A stretch of DNA of 64,000 nt from Streptomyces griseus (GTDB taxonomy: Bacteria; Actinomycetota; Actinomycetes; Streptomycetales; Streptomycetaceae): NCBI RefSeq assembly GCF_900460065.1, contig NZ_UAVD01000001.1:1-64000 (forward strand), written 5' to 3'. The position numbers and the translations under genes are program-made. Position 1 is the stretch's first letter. Each line of letters opens with the position of its first letter. This document shows, piece after piece, positions 8,074 through 16,920 of this stretch. A model generated the notes under the pieces. It ran no database searches. It was not told the origin of the DNA and saw only the letters and a program-made list of their open reading frames with translations.

Positions 8074-8091
8074 ACCGAACAATCGGTAGGT
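8074..8091. promoter_or_regulatory. Third PaaR-like palindrome, upstream of E1alpha
   Basis: ACCGAACAATCGGTAGGT differs from the reverse complement of the paaA site at two of 18 positions. The core ACCG-AA-CA-AT-CGGT has one departure from ACCGNNCGNNCGGT. It is 106 bases upstream of the E1alpha start and 102 upstream of the Lrp start, suitably placed for either promoter. Confidence 0.55.
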
Positions 8092-8196
8092 GAGGCACAC
8101 CACACCGGTGCCTCGCCCGCCGCTCGACATCCCGCTCCCTGTCGATACCCCTGATCGACCACCCCCGATCTCCCTCGATGCCAGGAGGTGCTTCCC

Positions 8197-9357
8197 ATGA
8201 CGGTCCAAGAGCTGCCCGGCGCGGCCGCCTACCGGCCCACGCCGCCCCCGGCCTGGAAGCCGATCACCGACCCCGCCCCGCTGCTCCCGGACCCGGAGCC
8301 CTACCGGGTGCTCGGTACGGACGCGGTCGCCGACGTCGACCCGGAGCTGCTGCTCCGGCTCCACGCCGAGCTGGTCCGCGGGCGTCGCTACAACGCCCAG
8401 GCCACCGCCCTGACGAAGCAGGGCCGGCTGGCGGTCTACCCGTCCAGCACCGGCCAGGAGGCGTGCGAGATCGCCGCGGCCCTGGTCCTGGAGGAGCGTG
8501 ACTGGCTCTTTCCCAGCTACCGCGACACGCTGGCCGCCGTCGCGCGCGGCCTGGACCCTGTCGAGGCGCTGACCCTGCTGCGGGGCGACCGGCACACCGG
8601 CTACGACCCGCGCGAGCACCGCATCGCCCCGCTGTGCACCCCGCTGGCCACGCAGCTCCCGCACGCCGTGGGGCTGGCGCACGCCGCCCGACTCAAGGGC
8701 GACGACGTGGTGGCGCTCGCCATGGTCGGCGACGGCGGCACCAGCGAGGGCGACTTCCACGAGGCGCTGAACTTCGCGGCGGTCTGGAAGGCCCCGGTGG
8801 TCTTCCTCGTCCAGAACAACGGCTTCGCGATCTCCGTCCCGCTGGCCAAGCAGACCGCCGCCCCCTCGCTCGCCCACAAGGCCGTCGGTTACGGGATGCC
8901 GGGCCGACTCGTCGACGGCAACGACGCGGCGGCGGTGCACCAGGTGCTGGGCGAGGCCGTGGCACGGGCCCGGCGCGGGGAGGGCCCGACCCTGGTCGAG
9001 GCCGTCACCTACCGCATGGAAGCCCACACGAACGCCGACGACGCCACCCGCTACCGGGTCGACAGCGAGGTCGAGGCCTGGAAGGCGCACGACCCGGTGC
9101 GGCTGCTGGAGCGGGAGCTGACGGAGCGCGGGCTGCTGGACGAGGCCGGCGTCGAGCGGGCGAAGGAGGCGGCGGAAGCCATGGCCGCCGCCCTGCGGGA
9201 CCGGATGAACGCGGATCCGGAGCTGGCCCCGATGGACCTGTTCACCCATGTCTACGCCGAGCAGACCAGCCAGCTCCGGGAGCAGGCGGCCGCCCTGCGC
9301 GCCGAGCTGGACGCCGAGCGGGACCACGACGAGCACGACGCGGAGGCGGGACGATGA
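8197..9357 (+). CDS. Thiamine pyrophosphate-dependent dehydrogenase E1 component, alpha subunit (bkd/pdh type, set 1)
   Basis: This is the ThDP-binding alpha chain that, with the beta chain, decarboxylates a 2-oxo acid and acylates E2 lipoate. The 386-residue sequence shows the ThDP motif GDGGTSEGDFHEALNFAAVWKA in outline (GDG ... NN, ending VFLVQNNGFAIS) and the phosphorylation-loop region YRMEAHTNADDATRYR. The ATG at 8197 has AGGAGG eight bases before it. Its stop overlaps the E1beta start (ATGA). Context with an Lrp regulator favours branched-chain 2-oxo acids, supplying primers for branched fatty acids, but substrate choice between branched-chain acids and pyruvate is not decided by sequence alone. 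Confidence 0.9.
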   Translation: MTVQELPGAAAYRPTPPPAWKPITDPAPLLPDPEPYRVLGTDAVADVDPELLLRLHAELVRGRRYNAQATALTKQGRLAVYPSSTGQEACEIAAALVLEERDWLFPSYRDTLAAVARGLDPVEALTLLRGDRHTGYDPREHRIAPLCTPLATQLPHAVGLAHAARLKGDDVVALAMVGDGGTSEGDFHEALNFAAVWKAPVVFLVQNNGFAISVPLAKQTAAPSLAHKAVGYGMPGRLVDGNDAAAVHQVLGEAVARARRGEGPTLVEAVTYRMEAHTNADDATRYRVDSEVEAWKAHDPVRLLERELTERGLLDEAGVERAKEAAEAMAAALRDRMNADPELAPMDLFTHVYAEQTSQLREQAAALRAELDAERDHDEHDAEAGR

Positions 9358-10385
9358 CGACCGCGGCAGTGACGGCCGACGGACGTCGGACGAAGGCGAA
9401 ACCGGCCACGATGGCGCAGGCCCTCGGGCGCGCGCTCCGCGACTCGATGGCCGAGGACCCCACCGTCCACGTGCTCGGTGAGGACGTGGGCACGCTCGGC
9501 GGGGTCTTCCGGATCACCGACGGGCTGGCGAAGGAGTTCGGCGACGACCGCTGCACCGACACCCCGCTGGCCGAGGCGGGCATCCTCGGCGCGGCCGTCG
9601 GCATGGCGATGTACGGGCTGCGGCCCGTGGTGGAGATGCAGTTCGACGCGTTCGCCTACCCGGCGTTCGAGCAGCTGATGAGCCATGTCGCCAAGTGGCG
9701 CAACCGCACCGGCGGAGCGATGCCGCTGCCCATCACCGTGCGCGTGCCGTACGGCGGGGGGATCGGCGGGGTCGAGCACCACAGCGACTCCTCCGAGGCC
9801 TACTACATGGCCACCCCCGGCCTGCACGTCGTCACACCGGCCACGGTGGAGGACGCCTACGGGCTGCTGCGCGAGTCGATCGCCTCCGACGACCCGGTGA
9901 TCTTCCTGGAGCCCAAGCGGCTCTACTGGTCCAAGGCCGACTGGTCGCCGGAGGCTCCGGCCGCGGTCGAGCCGATCGGCAAGGCGGTCGTCCGGCGGAC
10001 CGGACGCAGCGCCACGCTGATCACGTACGGGCCCTCCCTGCCGGTCTGCCTGGAGGCCGCCGAGGCGGCGGTCGCCGAGGGCTGGGACCTCGAAGTGGTG
10101 GACCTGCGCTCGCTGGTGCCGTTCGACGACGAGACGGTGGCCGCTTCGGTGCGCCGCACCGGGCGTGCGGTCGTCGTCCACGAGTCCCCCGGATTCGGCG
10201 GGCCCGGCGGGGAGATCGCGGCCCGGATCACCGAGCGGTGCTTCCACCACCTGGAGGCCCCGGTGCTGCGGGTGGCCGGGTTCGACATCCCCTACCCGCC
10301 GCCCATGCTGGAGCGGCACCATCTGCCGGGTGTCGACCGGGTGCTCGACGCGGTGGCCCGGTTGCAGTGGGAGGCGGACAGCTGA
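9354..10385 (+). CDS. 2-oxo acid dehydrogenase E1 component, beta subunit (set 1)
   Basis: The 343-residue beta chain completes the E1 heterotetramer. It starts with a short disordered stretch, then the transketolase pyrimidine-binding domain with LGEDVGTLGGVFRITDGL and DTPLAEAGILGAAVGMAMYG, and ends in the transketolase C-terminal domain (VVHESPGFGGPGGEIAARIT). The glutamate in LGEDVG is the position that activates ThDP in this family. It overlaps the alpha gene by four bases and the E2 gene by one (TGATG), so the three are a tight stoichiometric operon. It is about 60% similar by eye to the second beta chain at 30731. Confidence 0.91.
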   Translation: MTTAAVTADGRRTKAKPATMAQALGRALRDSMAEDPTVHVLGEDVGTLGGVFRITDGLAKEFGDDRCTDTPLAEAGILGAAVGMAMYGLRPVVEMQFDAFAYPAFEQLMSHVAKWRNRTGGAMPLPITVRVPYGGGIGGVEHHSDSSEAYYMATPGLHVVTPATVEDAYGLLRESIASDDPVIFLEPKRLYWSKADWSPEAPAAVEPIGKAVVRRTGRSATLITYGPSLPVCLEAAEAAVAEGWDLEVVDLRSLVPFDDETVAASVRRTGRAVVVHESPGFGGPGGEIAARITERCFHHLEAPVLRVAGFDIPYPPPMLERHHLPGVDRVLDAVARLQWEADS

Positions 10386-11893
10386 TGGCCAGGGTGCTCG
10401 AATTCAAGCTGCCGGACCTCGGTGAGGGGCTGACCGAGGCGGAGATCGTCCGCTGGCTGGTGGAGGTCGGCGACGTCGTCGCCATCGACCAGCCCGTCGT
10501 CGAGGTCGAGACGGCCAAGGCCATGGTGGAGGTGCCCTGCCCCTACGGGGGCGTGGTGACCGCGCGGTTCGGCGAGGAGGGCACGGAACTCCCCGTCGGC
10601 GCACCGCTGCTGACGGTCGCCGTCGGAGCGCCGGAGGGGCTGGATCCCTCCGGGGCGTCCCCGTCGTCCGCCGGGTCCCCCGCCTCCGGCACCGCCGCGG
10701 AGTCCGCCGCCACGGCCACGGAGTCCGCGGGCGGCTCGGGGAACGTCCTCGTGGGGTACGGGACGGGCGCCCCCGCCGCGAGGCGTCGGCGCATCCGGCC
10801 GGACCGACCCGACCGGACGTACGTCCGGACCGCGGTGTCGGACACCCCGGTGTCCGAGGCGCCCGCTCTCGCCCCGGCGGCGTCCGGTACGGCTCCCGCG
10901 ACCGCTGCCACGGCGTCCGCCGCCGACGAGGCGGCTCCGGCCGCCGTGGCTGTCGCCGTGGGCGCGGTGAACGGGCAGGGGCCCGTGCCGGTGGTCTCTC
11001 CGCTGGTACGACGGCTGGCCCGGCAGCACGACATCGATCTGCGGCGGCTGGCGGGTTCGGGCCCCGACGGGCTGATCCTGCGCGCCGACGTCGACGGCGC
11101 GATCCGACAGGCGGAGGAGACCGCGGCGACGGCACGGGTGGCCGAGGAACCGGGCCGCACGCCCGCAGCTCCCGTGTCCCCGGCCGCCCCGGACGCCGAG
11201 CGGATTCCGCTGCGCGGAGTGCGCGGAGCGGTCGCCGACAAGCTGTCGCGGAGCCGGACCGAGATCCCGGACGCCACCTGCTGGGTCGACGCCGACGCCA
11301 CCGAGCTGATGGCGGTCAGAGCCGCGATGAACACCGCGACGGGCCCGTCCGCCGGGCCGAAGGTGTCGGTGCTGGCCCTGCTGGCGAGGATCTGCACGGC
11401 TGCCCTGGCCCGGTTCCCCGAGCTCAACTCCACCGTGGACACCGAGGCCCGGGAGATCGTCCGGCTGCCCGGCGTGCACCTCGGGTTCGCTGCCCAGACC
11501 GACCGGGGCCTCGTCGTTCCGGTCGTCCGGGACGCGCACATCCGCAATGTCGAGTCCATCGGGGCCGAGATCGCCCGGCTGACCGAGCTGGCGCGGACCG
11601 GGAAGCTGAGCCCGGCCCAGCTGACCGGAGGCACCTTCACGCTGAACAACTACGGCGTGTTCGGGGTCGACGGTTCGACGCCGATCATCAACCACCCCGA
11701 AGCGGCGATGCTCGGCGTCGGCCGGATCATGCCCAAGCCGTGGGTGCACCAGGGCGAACTGGCCGTACGTCAGGTCGTCCAGCTGTCCCTCACCTTCGAC
11801 CACCGGGTGTGCGACGGCGGGACCGCCGGCGGCTTCCTCCGGTACGTGGCGGACTGCGTGGAGCAGCCGGCGGTGCTGCTGCGCACCCTGTAG
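10385..11893 (+). CDS. Dihydrolipoamide acyltransferase E2 component (set 1)
   Basis: This 502-residue E2 core protein transfers the acyl group from E1 to CoA. Domain order is one lipoyl domain (residues about 3-78, lipoylated lysine in VEVETAKAMVEVP), a long Ala/Pro/Thr-rich linker with a basic patch (AARRRRIRPDRPDRTYVR), a peripheral subunit-binding domain (SPLVRRLARQHDIDLRRLAG), a second linker and the catalytic domain ending with the active-site block LTFDHRVCDGGTAGGFL, which contains His and Asp of the HxxxDG motif. No E3 gene is linked, so a shared lipoamide dehydrogenase is presumed. It closes the operon. Confidence 0.91.
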   Translation: MARVLEFKLPDLGEGLTEAEIVRWLVEVGDVVAIDQPVVEVETAKAMVEVPCPYGGVVTARFGEEGTELPVGAPLLTVAVGAPEGLDPSGASPSSAGSPASGTAAESAATATESAGGSGNVLVGYGTGAPAARRRRIRPDRPDRTYVRTAVSDTPVSEAPALAPAASGTAPATAATASAADEAAPAAVAVAVGAVNGQGPVPVVSPLVRRLARQHDIDLRRLAGSGPDGLILRADVDGAIRQAEETAATARVAEEPGRTPAAPVSPAAPDAERIPLRGVRGAVADKLSRSRTEIPDATCWVDADATELMAVRAAMNTATGPSAGPKVSVLALLARICTAALARFPELNSTVDTEAREIVRLPGVHLGFAAQTDRGLVVPVVRDAHIRNVESIGAEIARLTELARTGKLSPAQLTGGTFTLNNYGVFGVDGSTPIINHPEAAMLGVGRIMPKPWVHQGELAVRQVVQLSLTFDHRVCDGGTAGGFLRYVADCVEQPAVLLRTL

Positions 11894-12170
11894 CGGACGA
11901 GCGGGCGGCGTCCCGGCGCAGCGCCCCCCTGGGCCCTGTCGTCGGACTGCCGCCTGCCCCGCGGGGCCGTGCACGCGCTCTCGCCGCACCGGGCACCGGC
12001 CCGAGTACGTCCCGTACGAGGACCCGCGCCCGGCACACCGGGAGCACGCACCTGACCCCGCGGGGCCGCCCTTCGGGCGACGACGGCAGGGTGACGACAG
12101 GACCTGGGGACCCGGACTTCCGGCCACCCCGGCGGGGGCGTCGCTCCGGGGCGCCGCCCATACTCGACGT

Positions 12171-13163
12171 ATGACCGCCTATGACGTGATCGTCCTTGCC
12201 GGCGGGGCCGCGAAGCGGCTCGGCGGCGCCGACAAGCCAGGAATCCCGGTGGGCGGCCGGACGCTGCTCGACCGGGTGCTCGCGGCCTGCGGCGGCGCGG
12301 CACTCACCGTCGTGGTGGGCGGTCGTCGCGCCACCTCCAGACCGGTGCTCTGGACCCGGGAAGTGCCCGAGGGCGGCGGCCCGTTGGCGGCGCTGGGGGC
12401 GGGGCTGCGGCTGACATCGGCGGAGCGCGTTCTCGTGCTCTCCGCCGATCTTCCGTTCCTCGGCGCCGGGACGGTCGACGCGCTGCTCGCCGCGGCCGGA
12501 CAGCCCGGCCGGGAGGGGGCGCTGTGCACCGACCCCGACGGGCGTGACCAGCCGTTGGTGGCCGCCTACCGCGCCGAGCCGCTCCGCCGGGAGCTGGCCC
12601 TGCTCGCCACCGAGTACGGGGGCCTCGCCGGGCTGCCGCTCCGCCTCCTGACGGCGGAGCTCGATCTCGCCCGGGTGGACGCGGGCCCCGACGCCGCGTT
12701 CGACTGCGACACTTGGGAGGACATCGCCGCCGCCAGGACCCGGATCAGGGAGCATGGGGCCGTGCTGGACGAATGGATCACCTCGGTCAAGAACGAACTG
12801 GGAATCGAACTCGACGTCGACACCGGTGTCCTGCTCGACCTCGCCCGTGACGCCGCGCACGGAGTCGCCCGCCCCGCCGCACCGCTCACGACCTTCCTGG
12901 TCGGGTACGCGGCGGCCGGGGCGAGCGCGGGCGCGGGCCCCGACGAGGCGGCGGCAGCGGTCGCGGAGGCCGCTCGCAAGGCCACCGCCCTGGCTCTGCG
13001 CTGGGAAGCGGAGACGAGCACGGAGGCGGACGCGAAGCCGAGCGTGCAAGCGGACGCGAAGCCGAGCGTGCAAGCGGACGCTGAGCCGAGCGCGGAAGCG
13101 AGCACGGAGGCGAGTGCCGAGGGGCAGTCCGGCGCGGGGAGCGAAGGGACCGGGACGCCATGA
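12171..13163 (+). CDS. MobA-like molybdenum cofactor nucleotidyltransferase fused to a DUF6457 domain
   Basis: Residues 1-195 form a nucleotidyltransferase with the MobA signature VIVLAGGAAKRLGGADKP and the metal-binding LSADLPFL segment; such enzymes attach a nucleotide to molybdopterin. From about residue 200 (AVLDEWITSVKNELGIEL) a small helical domain of the DUF6457 type follows, common in actinobacteria and of unknown role. The last 60 residues are low-complexity 8-residue repeats. Its stop overlaps the moeA start by four bases (ATGA), which supports a molybdenum cofactor role. The 277-bp spacer before it shows no gene. MobA activity itself is inference; a related sugar- or nucleotide-transfer function is possible. 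Confidence 0.83.
   Translation: MTAYDVIVLAGGAAKRLGGADKPGIPVGGRTLLDRVLAACGGAALTVVVGGRRATSRPVLWTREVPEGGGPLAALGAGLRLTSAERVLVLSADLPFLGAGTVDALLAAAGQPGREGALCTDPDGRDQPLVAAYRAEPLRRELALLATEYGGLAGLPLRLLTAELDLARVDAGPDAAFDCDTWEDIAAARTRIREHGAVLDEWITSVKNELGIELDVDTGVLLDLARDAAHGVARPAAPLTTFLVGYAAAGASAGAGPDEAAAAVAEAARKATALALRWEAETSTEADAKPSVQADAKPSVQADAEPSAEASTEASAEGQSGAGSEGTGTP
13026..13097 (+). repeat. 24-bp tandem repeat in the MobA-DUF6457 gene
   Basis: Two identical 24-bp units (13026-13049, 13050-13073) and a third degenerate one (13074-13097) encode ADAKPSVQ-type octapeptides at the disordered C-terminus. Unit identity suggests recent duplication; strain-to-strain copy variation is likely. Confidence 0.88.
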
Positions 13164-14758
13164 CCGGCTCCGACCCGGCCGGCCCCGGCCGCTCCCGCCG
13201 TGACGCGGACGACCTGGCACACGCGGAGACGGAACGGGCCGTCGAGCAGGCGCTCGCCCTGGTCGGCGGGGCGCGAACCGGCCCGGGCCGGGATCCCGAC
13301 CGCAGGGGCGACGCGTCCGCGCGCGCCCCGCGCGGTGACGCGAACGGCGCCCCCCTCGGCAGTCCCCACCCCACCCGGAACAGCACCGACAACGCCGTCC
13401 CGGACGCCCCCGCCCCGACCGGCGTCCCGCACCCCGCCCCGCCCCCGCCCCTCTCCTGGGACCGGGCGCGGGCGGTCGCGGCGCGGGCCGGGCGGGCCGC
13501 TCCGCTCGCGACGATCCGGTTGCCGCTCGACCGCGCGCTCGGGCATGTGCTGGCCGAGGCGCTCGGCGCGCTCACCGATCTGCCGTCCTTCGACACCTCG
13601 GCCATGGACGGCTGGGCGGTCGCCGGGCCGGGTCCCTGGGCGTTCGAGGCCGGGGCGGGCATCCTCGCCGGGCGCGGCCCGGCCGCCGCACTGCCCGACG
13701 GCACCGCCGTACGGATCGCCACCGGCGCCCGCGTCCCGCCCGACACGACGGCCGTCATCCGCAGCGAGCACGCCCACGCCGACGACGCCAAGGGGCTGCT
13801 GCACGCCCGGCGGTCCGTGGCCGCCGGGCAGGACATCAGGCCCCGGGGCCAGGAGTGCCGCGCGGGCGAGCAGCTCGTCCCGGCCGGGACGGTAGTGACC
13901 CCGGCCGTGCTCGGCCTCGCCGCTGCCGCCGGGTACGACGCGCTGCCCGCCGTGCCCCGGCCGCGCGTCGACGTCCTCGTCCTCGGCGACGAACTGCTCG
14001 CCTCCGGCCTGCCGCACGACGGGCTCATCCGGGACGCCCTCGGCCCCATGCTCGGCCCCTGGCTACGGGCCCTGGGCGCCGAGGTCTCGCCGCCCTGCCG
14101 CCTCGGGGACGACGCGGCAGCGCTGCGCGACGCCCTCACCGCCTCGGACGCCGACCTGATCGTCACCACCGGCGGCACCGCCGCCGGGCCGGTCGACCAT
14201 GTCCACCCGGTCCTCGAAGCCCTCGGCGCCGAACTCCTGGTGGACGGCGTCGCCGTCCGCCCCGGCCACCCGATGCTGCTCGCACGGCTGCCGGCTCCGG
14301 GAACGCCCCGGGGACGGTCGCGGGAGTCGTCGCAAGAACACCCGCAGGGACCGCCGGAGCGGCAGTCGCGGGACGTGCCGGACGGGCCCTATCTGGTCGG
14401 GCTGCCCGGCAATCCGCTCGCGGCCGTGTCGGGCCTGCTGACGCTGGCGGAGCCGCTGCTCGCGGGGATCGCCGGCCGCCCCGCCCAGGACGCATACCGG
14501 GCCCTCGTCCACGCCGAGGTGCACGGGCATCCGCACGACACCCGCCTCGTGCCCGTGGTCCACCGCGCGGGCCGGCCGGGCGGCCGGGACCACGTCGCCC
14601 CGCTCCGCTACAACGGGCCCGCGATGCTGCGGGGGATCGCCGCGGCGGACGGACTGGCCGTGGTGGAGCCGGGCGGGGTACGGTCCGGCACCGAGGTGGA
14701 GATTCTGGATCTCCCATGGGCCCCGGCGACGCCGTGGACGGAAGGGTGTTTCACGTGA
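13160..14758 (+). CDS. moeA: Molybdopterin molybdenumtransferase MoeA
   Basis: MoeA inserts molybdate into adenylated molybdopterin. The 532-residue protein has a poorly conserved N-terminal extension of about 95 Ala/Pro/Arg-rich residues before the standard MoeA start (SWDRARAVAARAGRAAP). The hallmark DLPSFDTSAMDGWAV follows, then the MoCF domain with VLGDELLASG and VTTGGTAAGPVDHV, and GLPGNPLAAVSGL. An Arg/Ser-rich insert of about 30 residues precedes the last motif. It is coupled to the MobA-like gene by a four-base overlap. Its final codons (TGT TTC ACG TGA) lie inside a perfect parS site, and the stop overlaps the channel start. The call is firm. Confidence 0.92.
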   Translation: MTGSDPAGPGRSRRDADDLAHAETERAVEQALALVGGARTGPGRDPDRRGDASARAPRGDANGAPLGSPHPTRNSTDNAVPDAPAPTGVPHPAPPPPLSWDRARAVAARAGRAAPLATIRLPLDRALGHVLAEALGALTDLPSFDTSAMDGWAVAGPGPWAFEAGAGILAGRGPAAALPDGTAVRIATGARVPPDTTAVIRSEHAHADDAKGLLHARRSVAAGQDIRPRGQECRAGEQLVPAGTVVTPAVLGLAAAAGYDALPAVPRPRVDVLVLGDELLASGLPHDGLIRDALGPMLGPWLRALGAEVSPPCRLGDDAAALRDALTASDADLIVTTGGTAAGPVDHVHPVLEALGAELLVDGVAVRPGHPMLLARLPAPGTPRGRSRESSQEHPQGPPERQSRDVPDGPYLVGLPGNPLAAVSGLLTLAEPLLAGIAGRPAQDAYRALVHAEVHGHPHDTRLVPVVHRAGRPGGRDHVAPLRYNGPAMLRGIAAADGLAVVEPGGVRSGTEVEILDLPWAPATPWTEGCFT

Positions 14759-14761
14759 AAC
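14748..14761. other. parS partition site (perfect 14-bp palindrome) spanning the moeA/channel junction
   Basis: GTTTCACGTGAAAC matches the Streptomyces ParB-binding consensus as I know it. It contains the last codons and TGA of moeA and the GTG start of the next gene. This is the first of three perfect copies in the window (others at 40263 and 57595). Confidence 0.9.
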
Positions 14762-15852
14762 TTCCCGGCCACGATGCGATGGCCAGGCGAGCCGACGAAC
14801 TGGTCGTGCCGACCCGGGTGATGCTGCCCCGCCGGGTCGTCGACGGCCCGGCCCGCCAGGTCGGCAAACGCCTGCTGATGGCACTGCTCGTGCTGGCCGC
14901 GACCGTGCTGATCGTCTGGCTCGACCGCGGCGGCTACAACGACAACGCCGACGGCAAGGTCGATCTGCTCGACGCCGTCTACTACGCGACGGTCACCCTC
15001 TCCACCACCGGGTACGGGGACATCACCCCGTACAGCGACGGGGCGAGGCTGATCAACGTGGTGCTCGTGACACCCCTGCGCGTGCTTTTCCTGATCATCC
15101 TCGTCGGCACCACCCTCGAAGTCCTCACGGAACGGACCCGTGAGGACTTCCGGCTGAAGCGTTGGAGATCCAACTTGCGTGACCACACCGTCGTCGTCGG
15201 CTTCGGCACGAAGGGCCGCTCGGCGATCCTGACCCTCTGCTCCACCGGGCTGCGGAAGGACCAGATCGTCATCGTCGATCCGGCCTCCAAGGTGATCGAG
15301 GCCGCCAACGCCGAGGGCTTCACCGGGGTGCTCGGCGACGCGACCCGCAGCGACGTCCTCTTGCGCGCCGAGCTCCAGAAGGCGCGTCAGATCATCATCG
15401 CCACCCAGCGCGACGACACCGCCGTCCTGGTGGCCCTGACCGCACGTCAACTGAACCGCGGGGCGAAGATCGTGGCGGCGGTGCGCGAGGAGGAGAACGC
15501 TCCGCTGCTGCGCCAGTCCGGCGCCGACGCCGTCATCACCAGCGCCAGTGCCGCGGGCCGGCTGCTCGGCCTCTCCGTCCTCAGCCCCAGCGCGGGCACC
15601 GTGATGGAGGACCTGATCCAGCAGGGCAGCGGGCTCGACCTGGTGGAACGGCCGGTCATAAAGGCCGAGGTGGGCAAGAACGTACGGGAGACGGACGATC
15701 TCGTCGTCAGCGTCCTGCGCGGGCACCGGCTGCTTGGCTACGACGACCCGGCGGCCAGCCCGTTGCAGCTGACGGACCGGGTCATCACCATCGTGCGCAA
15801 GAGCCCCAGCTCCACCTCCGTGCCGGGCAACTCGATGCCGCCGCGGCCCTGA
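14755..15852 (+). CDS. Potassium channel with RCK/TrkA-N NAD-binding domain
   Basis: This 365-residue protein is a two-helix K+ channel subunit. A basic N-terminus leads to the first helix (LLMALLVLAATVLIVWL), a pore loop with selectivity filter TVTLSTTGYGDITP, a second helix (VLFLIILVGTTLEVL), then a cytoplasmic Rossmann RCK domain (HTVVVGFGTKGRSAILTL) and a TrkA-C-like end. GTG at 14755 overlaps the moeA stop; a later ATG at 14779 is possible but the GTG gives coupling. The start codon lies in parS, so ParB binding covers the translation start region DNA. The RCK domain suggests gating by nucleotides or ions. The biological role in this organism is unknown. Confidence 0.92.
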   Translation: MKLPGHDAMARRADELVVPTRVMLPRRVVDGPARQVGKRLLMALLVLAATVLIVWLDRGGYNDNADGKVDLLDAVYYATVTLSTTGYGDITPYSDGARLINVVLVTPLRVLFLIILVGTTLEVLTERTREDFRLKRWRSNLRDHTVVVGFGTKGRSAILTLCSTGLRKDQIVIVDPASKVIEAANAEGFTGVLGDATRSDVLLRAELQKARQIIIATQRDDTAVLVALTARQLNRGAKIVAAVREEENAPLLRQSGADAVITSASAAGRLLGLSVLSPSAGTVMEDLIQQGSGLDLVERPVIKAEVGKNVRETDDLVVSVLRGHRLLGYDDPAASPLQLTDRVITIVRKSPSSTSVPGNSMPPRP

Positions 15853-15883
15853 ACGCGCGCCGCTCCGGAGTAGCCTCGCGGCC

Positions 15884-16876
15884 ATGCATGCGATCACGAT
15901 TCCCGAACCCGGCGGACCCGAGGCGCTCGTATGGGCCGAGGTGTCCGATCCCGTACCCGGCGAGGGCGAGGTCCTCGTCGAGGTCGTCGCCTCCGCCGTG
16001 AACCGTGCGGACGTGCTCCAGCGGCAGGGCTTCTACAACCCGCCGCCGGGCGCGTCCCCCTACCCCGGCCTGGAGTGCGCGGGCCGCGTCCTCGCGCTCG
16101 GTCCCGGGGTGACCGGCTGGGCGGTCGGCGACGCCGTGTGCGCGCTGCTGGCGGGCGGCGGCTACGCGGAGAAGGTCGCCGTGCCGGCGGGCCAGCTCCT
16201 CCCCGTACCGAAGGGCGTCGACCTGGTGGAGGCGGCTGCGCTCCCCGAGGTCACCGCCACGGTGTGGTCCAACGTCTTCATGGTGGCCCACCTCCGCCCC
16301 GGTGAGACCTTCCTGGTGCACGGCGGCTCCAGCGGCATCGGCACGATGGCGATCCAGCTGGCCAAGGCGGTCGGGGCCCGGGTCGCGGTCACGGCGGGCA
16401 GTCCGGAGAAGCTCGCCCGGTGCGCCGAACTGGGGGCGGACATCCTCGTCAACTACCGCGAGCAGGACTTCGTCGAGGAGCTGCGGGAGAACACCGCCGG
16501 GTCGGGGGCCGACGTCATCCTGGACCTCATCGGCGCCAAGTACCTGGACCGGAACGTCTCGGCGCTCGCCGTCAACGGCCGTCTCGCGATCATCGGGCTC
16601 CAGGGCGGGGCCAAGGGCGAGCTGAACCTCGGCGCCCTGCTGACCAAGCGGGCCGCCGTCACCGCGACCTCCCTGCGGGGCCGCCCGCTCCACGAGAAGG
16701 CGGCCATCGTCGCCGCCGTACGCGAACACGTGTGGCCGCTGATCGAGGACGGGGTGGTCCGGCCGGTGGTGGACCGGGCGCTGCCGATGGCGGACGCCGC
16801 CGAGGCCCACCGGGTGCTCGAGTCCAGCGCGCACATCGGGAAGGTGCTGCTGGTCGCACCGTCGGCCGGCGCCTGA
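15884..16876 (+). CDS. NAD(P)H:quinone oxidoreductase, zinc-free MDR family (PIG3/QOR type)
   Basis: This 330-residue medium-chain reductase has the GroES-like N-terminal fold (NRADVLQRQGFYNPPPGASP, then PGLECAGRVLALG) and a Rossmann domain with VHGGSSGIGTMAIQLAKAVG for NAD(P)H. The structural and catalytic zinc ligands of alcohol dehydrogenases are missing, placing it with the quinone or enone reductases, and the N-x-x-D-x-x-Q-R-x-G pattern is typical of the PIG3-like subgroup. It lies 31 bases after the channel gene and may share its transcript. A long perfect hairpin follows. The natural substrate is not predictable. Confidence 0.9.
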   Translation: MHAITIPEPGGPEALVWAEVSDPVPGEGEVLVEVVASAVNRADVLQRQGFYNPPPGASPYPGLECAGRVLALGPGVTGWAVGDAVCALLAGGGYAEKVAVPAGQLLPVPKGVDLVEAAALPEVTATVWSNVFMVAHLRPGETFLVHGGSSGIGTMAIQLAKAVGARVAVTAGSPEKLARCAELGADILVNYREQDFVEELRENTAGSGADVILDLIGAKYLDRNVSALAVNGRLAIIGLQGGAKGELNLGALLTKRAAVTATSLRGRPLHEKAAIVAAVREHVWPLIEDGVVRPVVDRALPMADAAEAHRVLESSAHIGKVLLVAPSAGA

Positions 16877-16920
16877 CCCGGAGAGGGGACACCCGGCTCC
16901 GTGGACGGGCCGCACACACG

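Noticed and set aside
7633..9336. Long minus-strand frame opposite E1alpha, joined to the Lrp tail in another frame
   Set aside because: The E1alpha reading with intact ThDP motifs is decisive; this frame has no recognisable feature.
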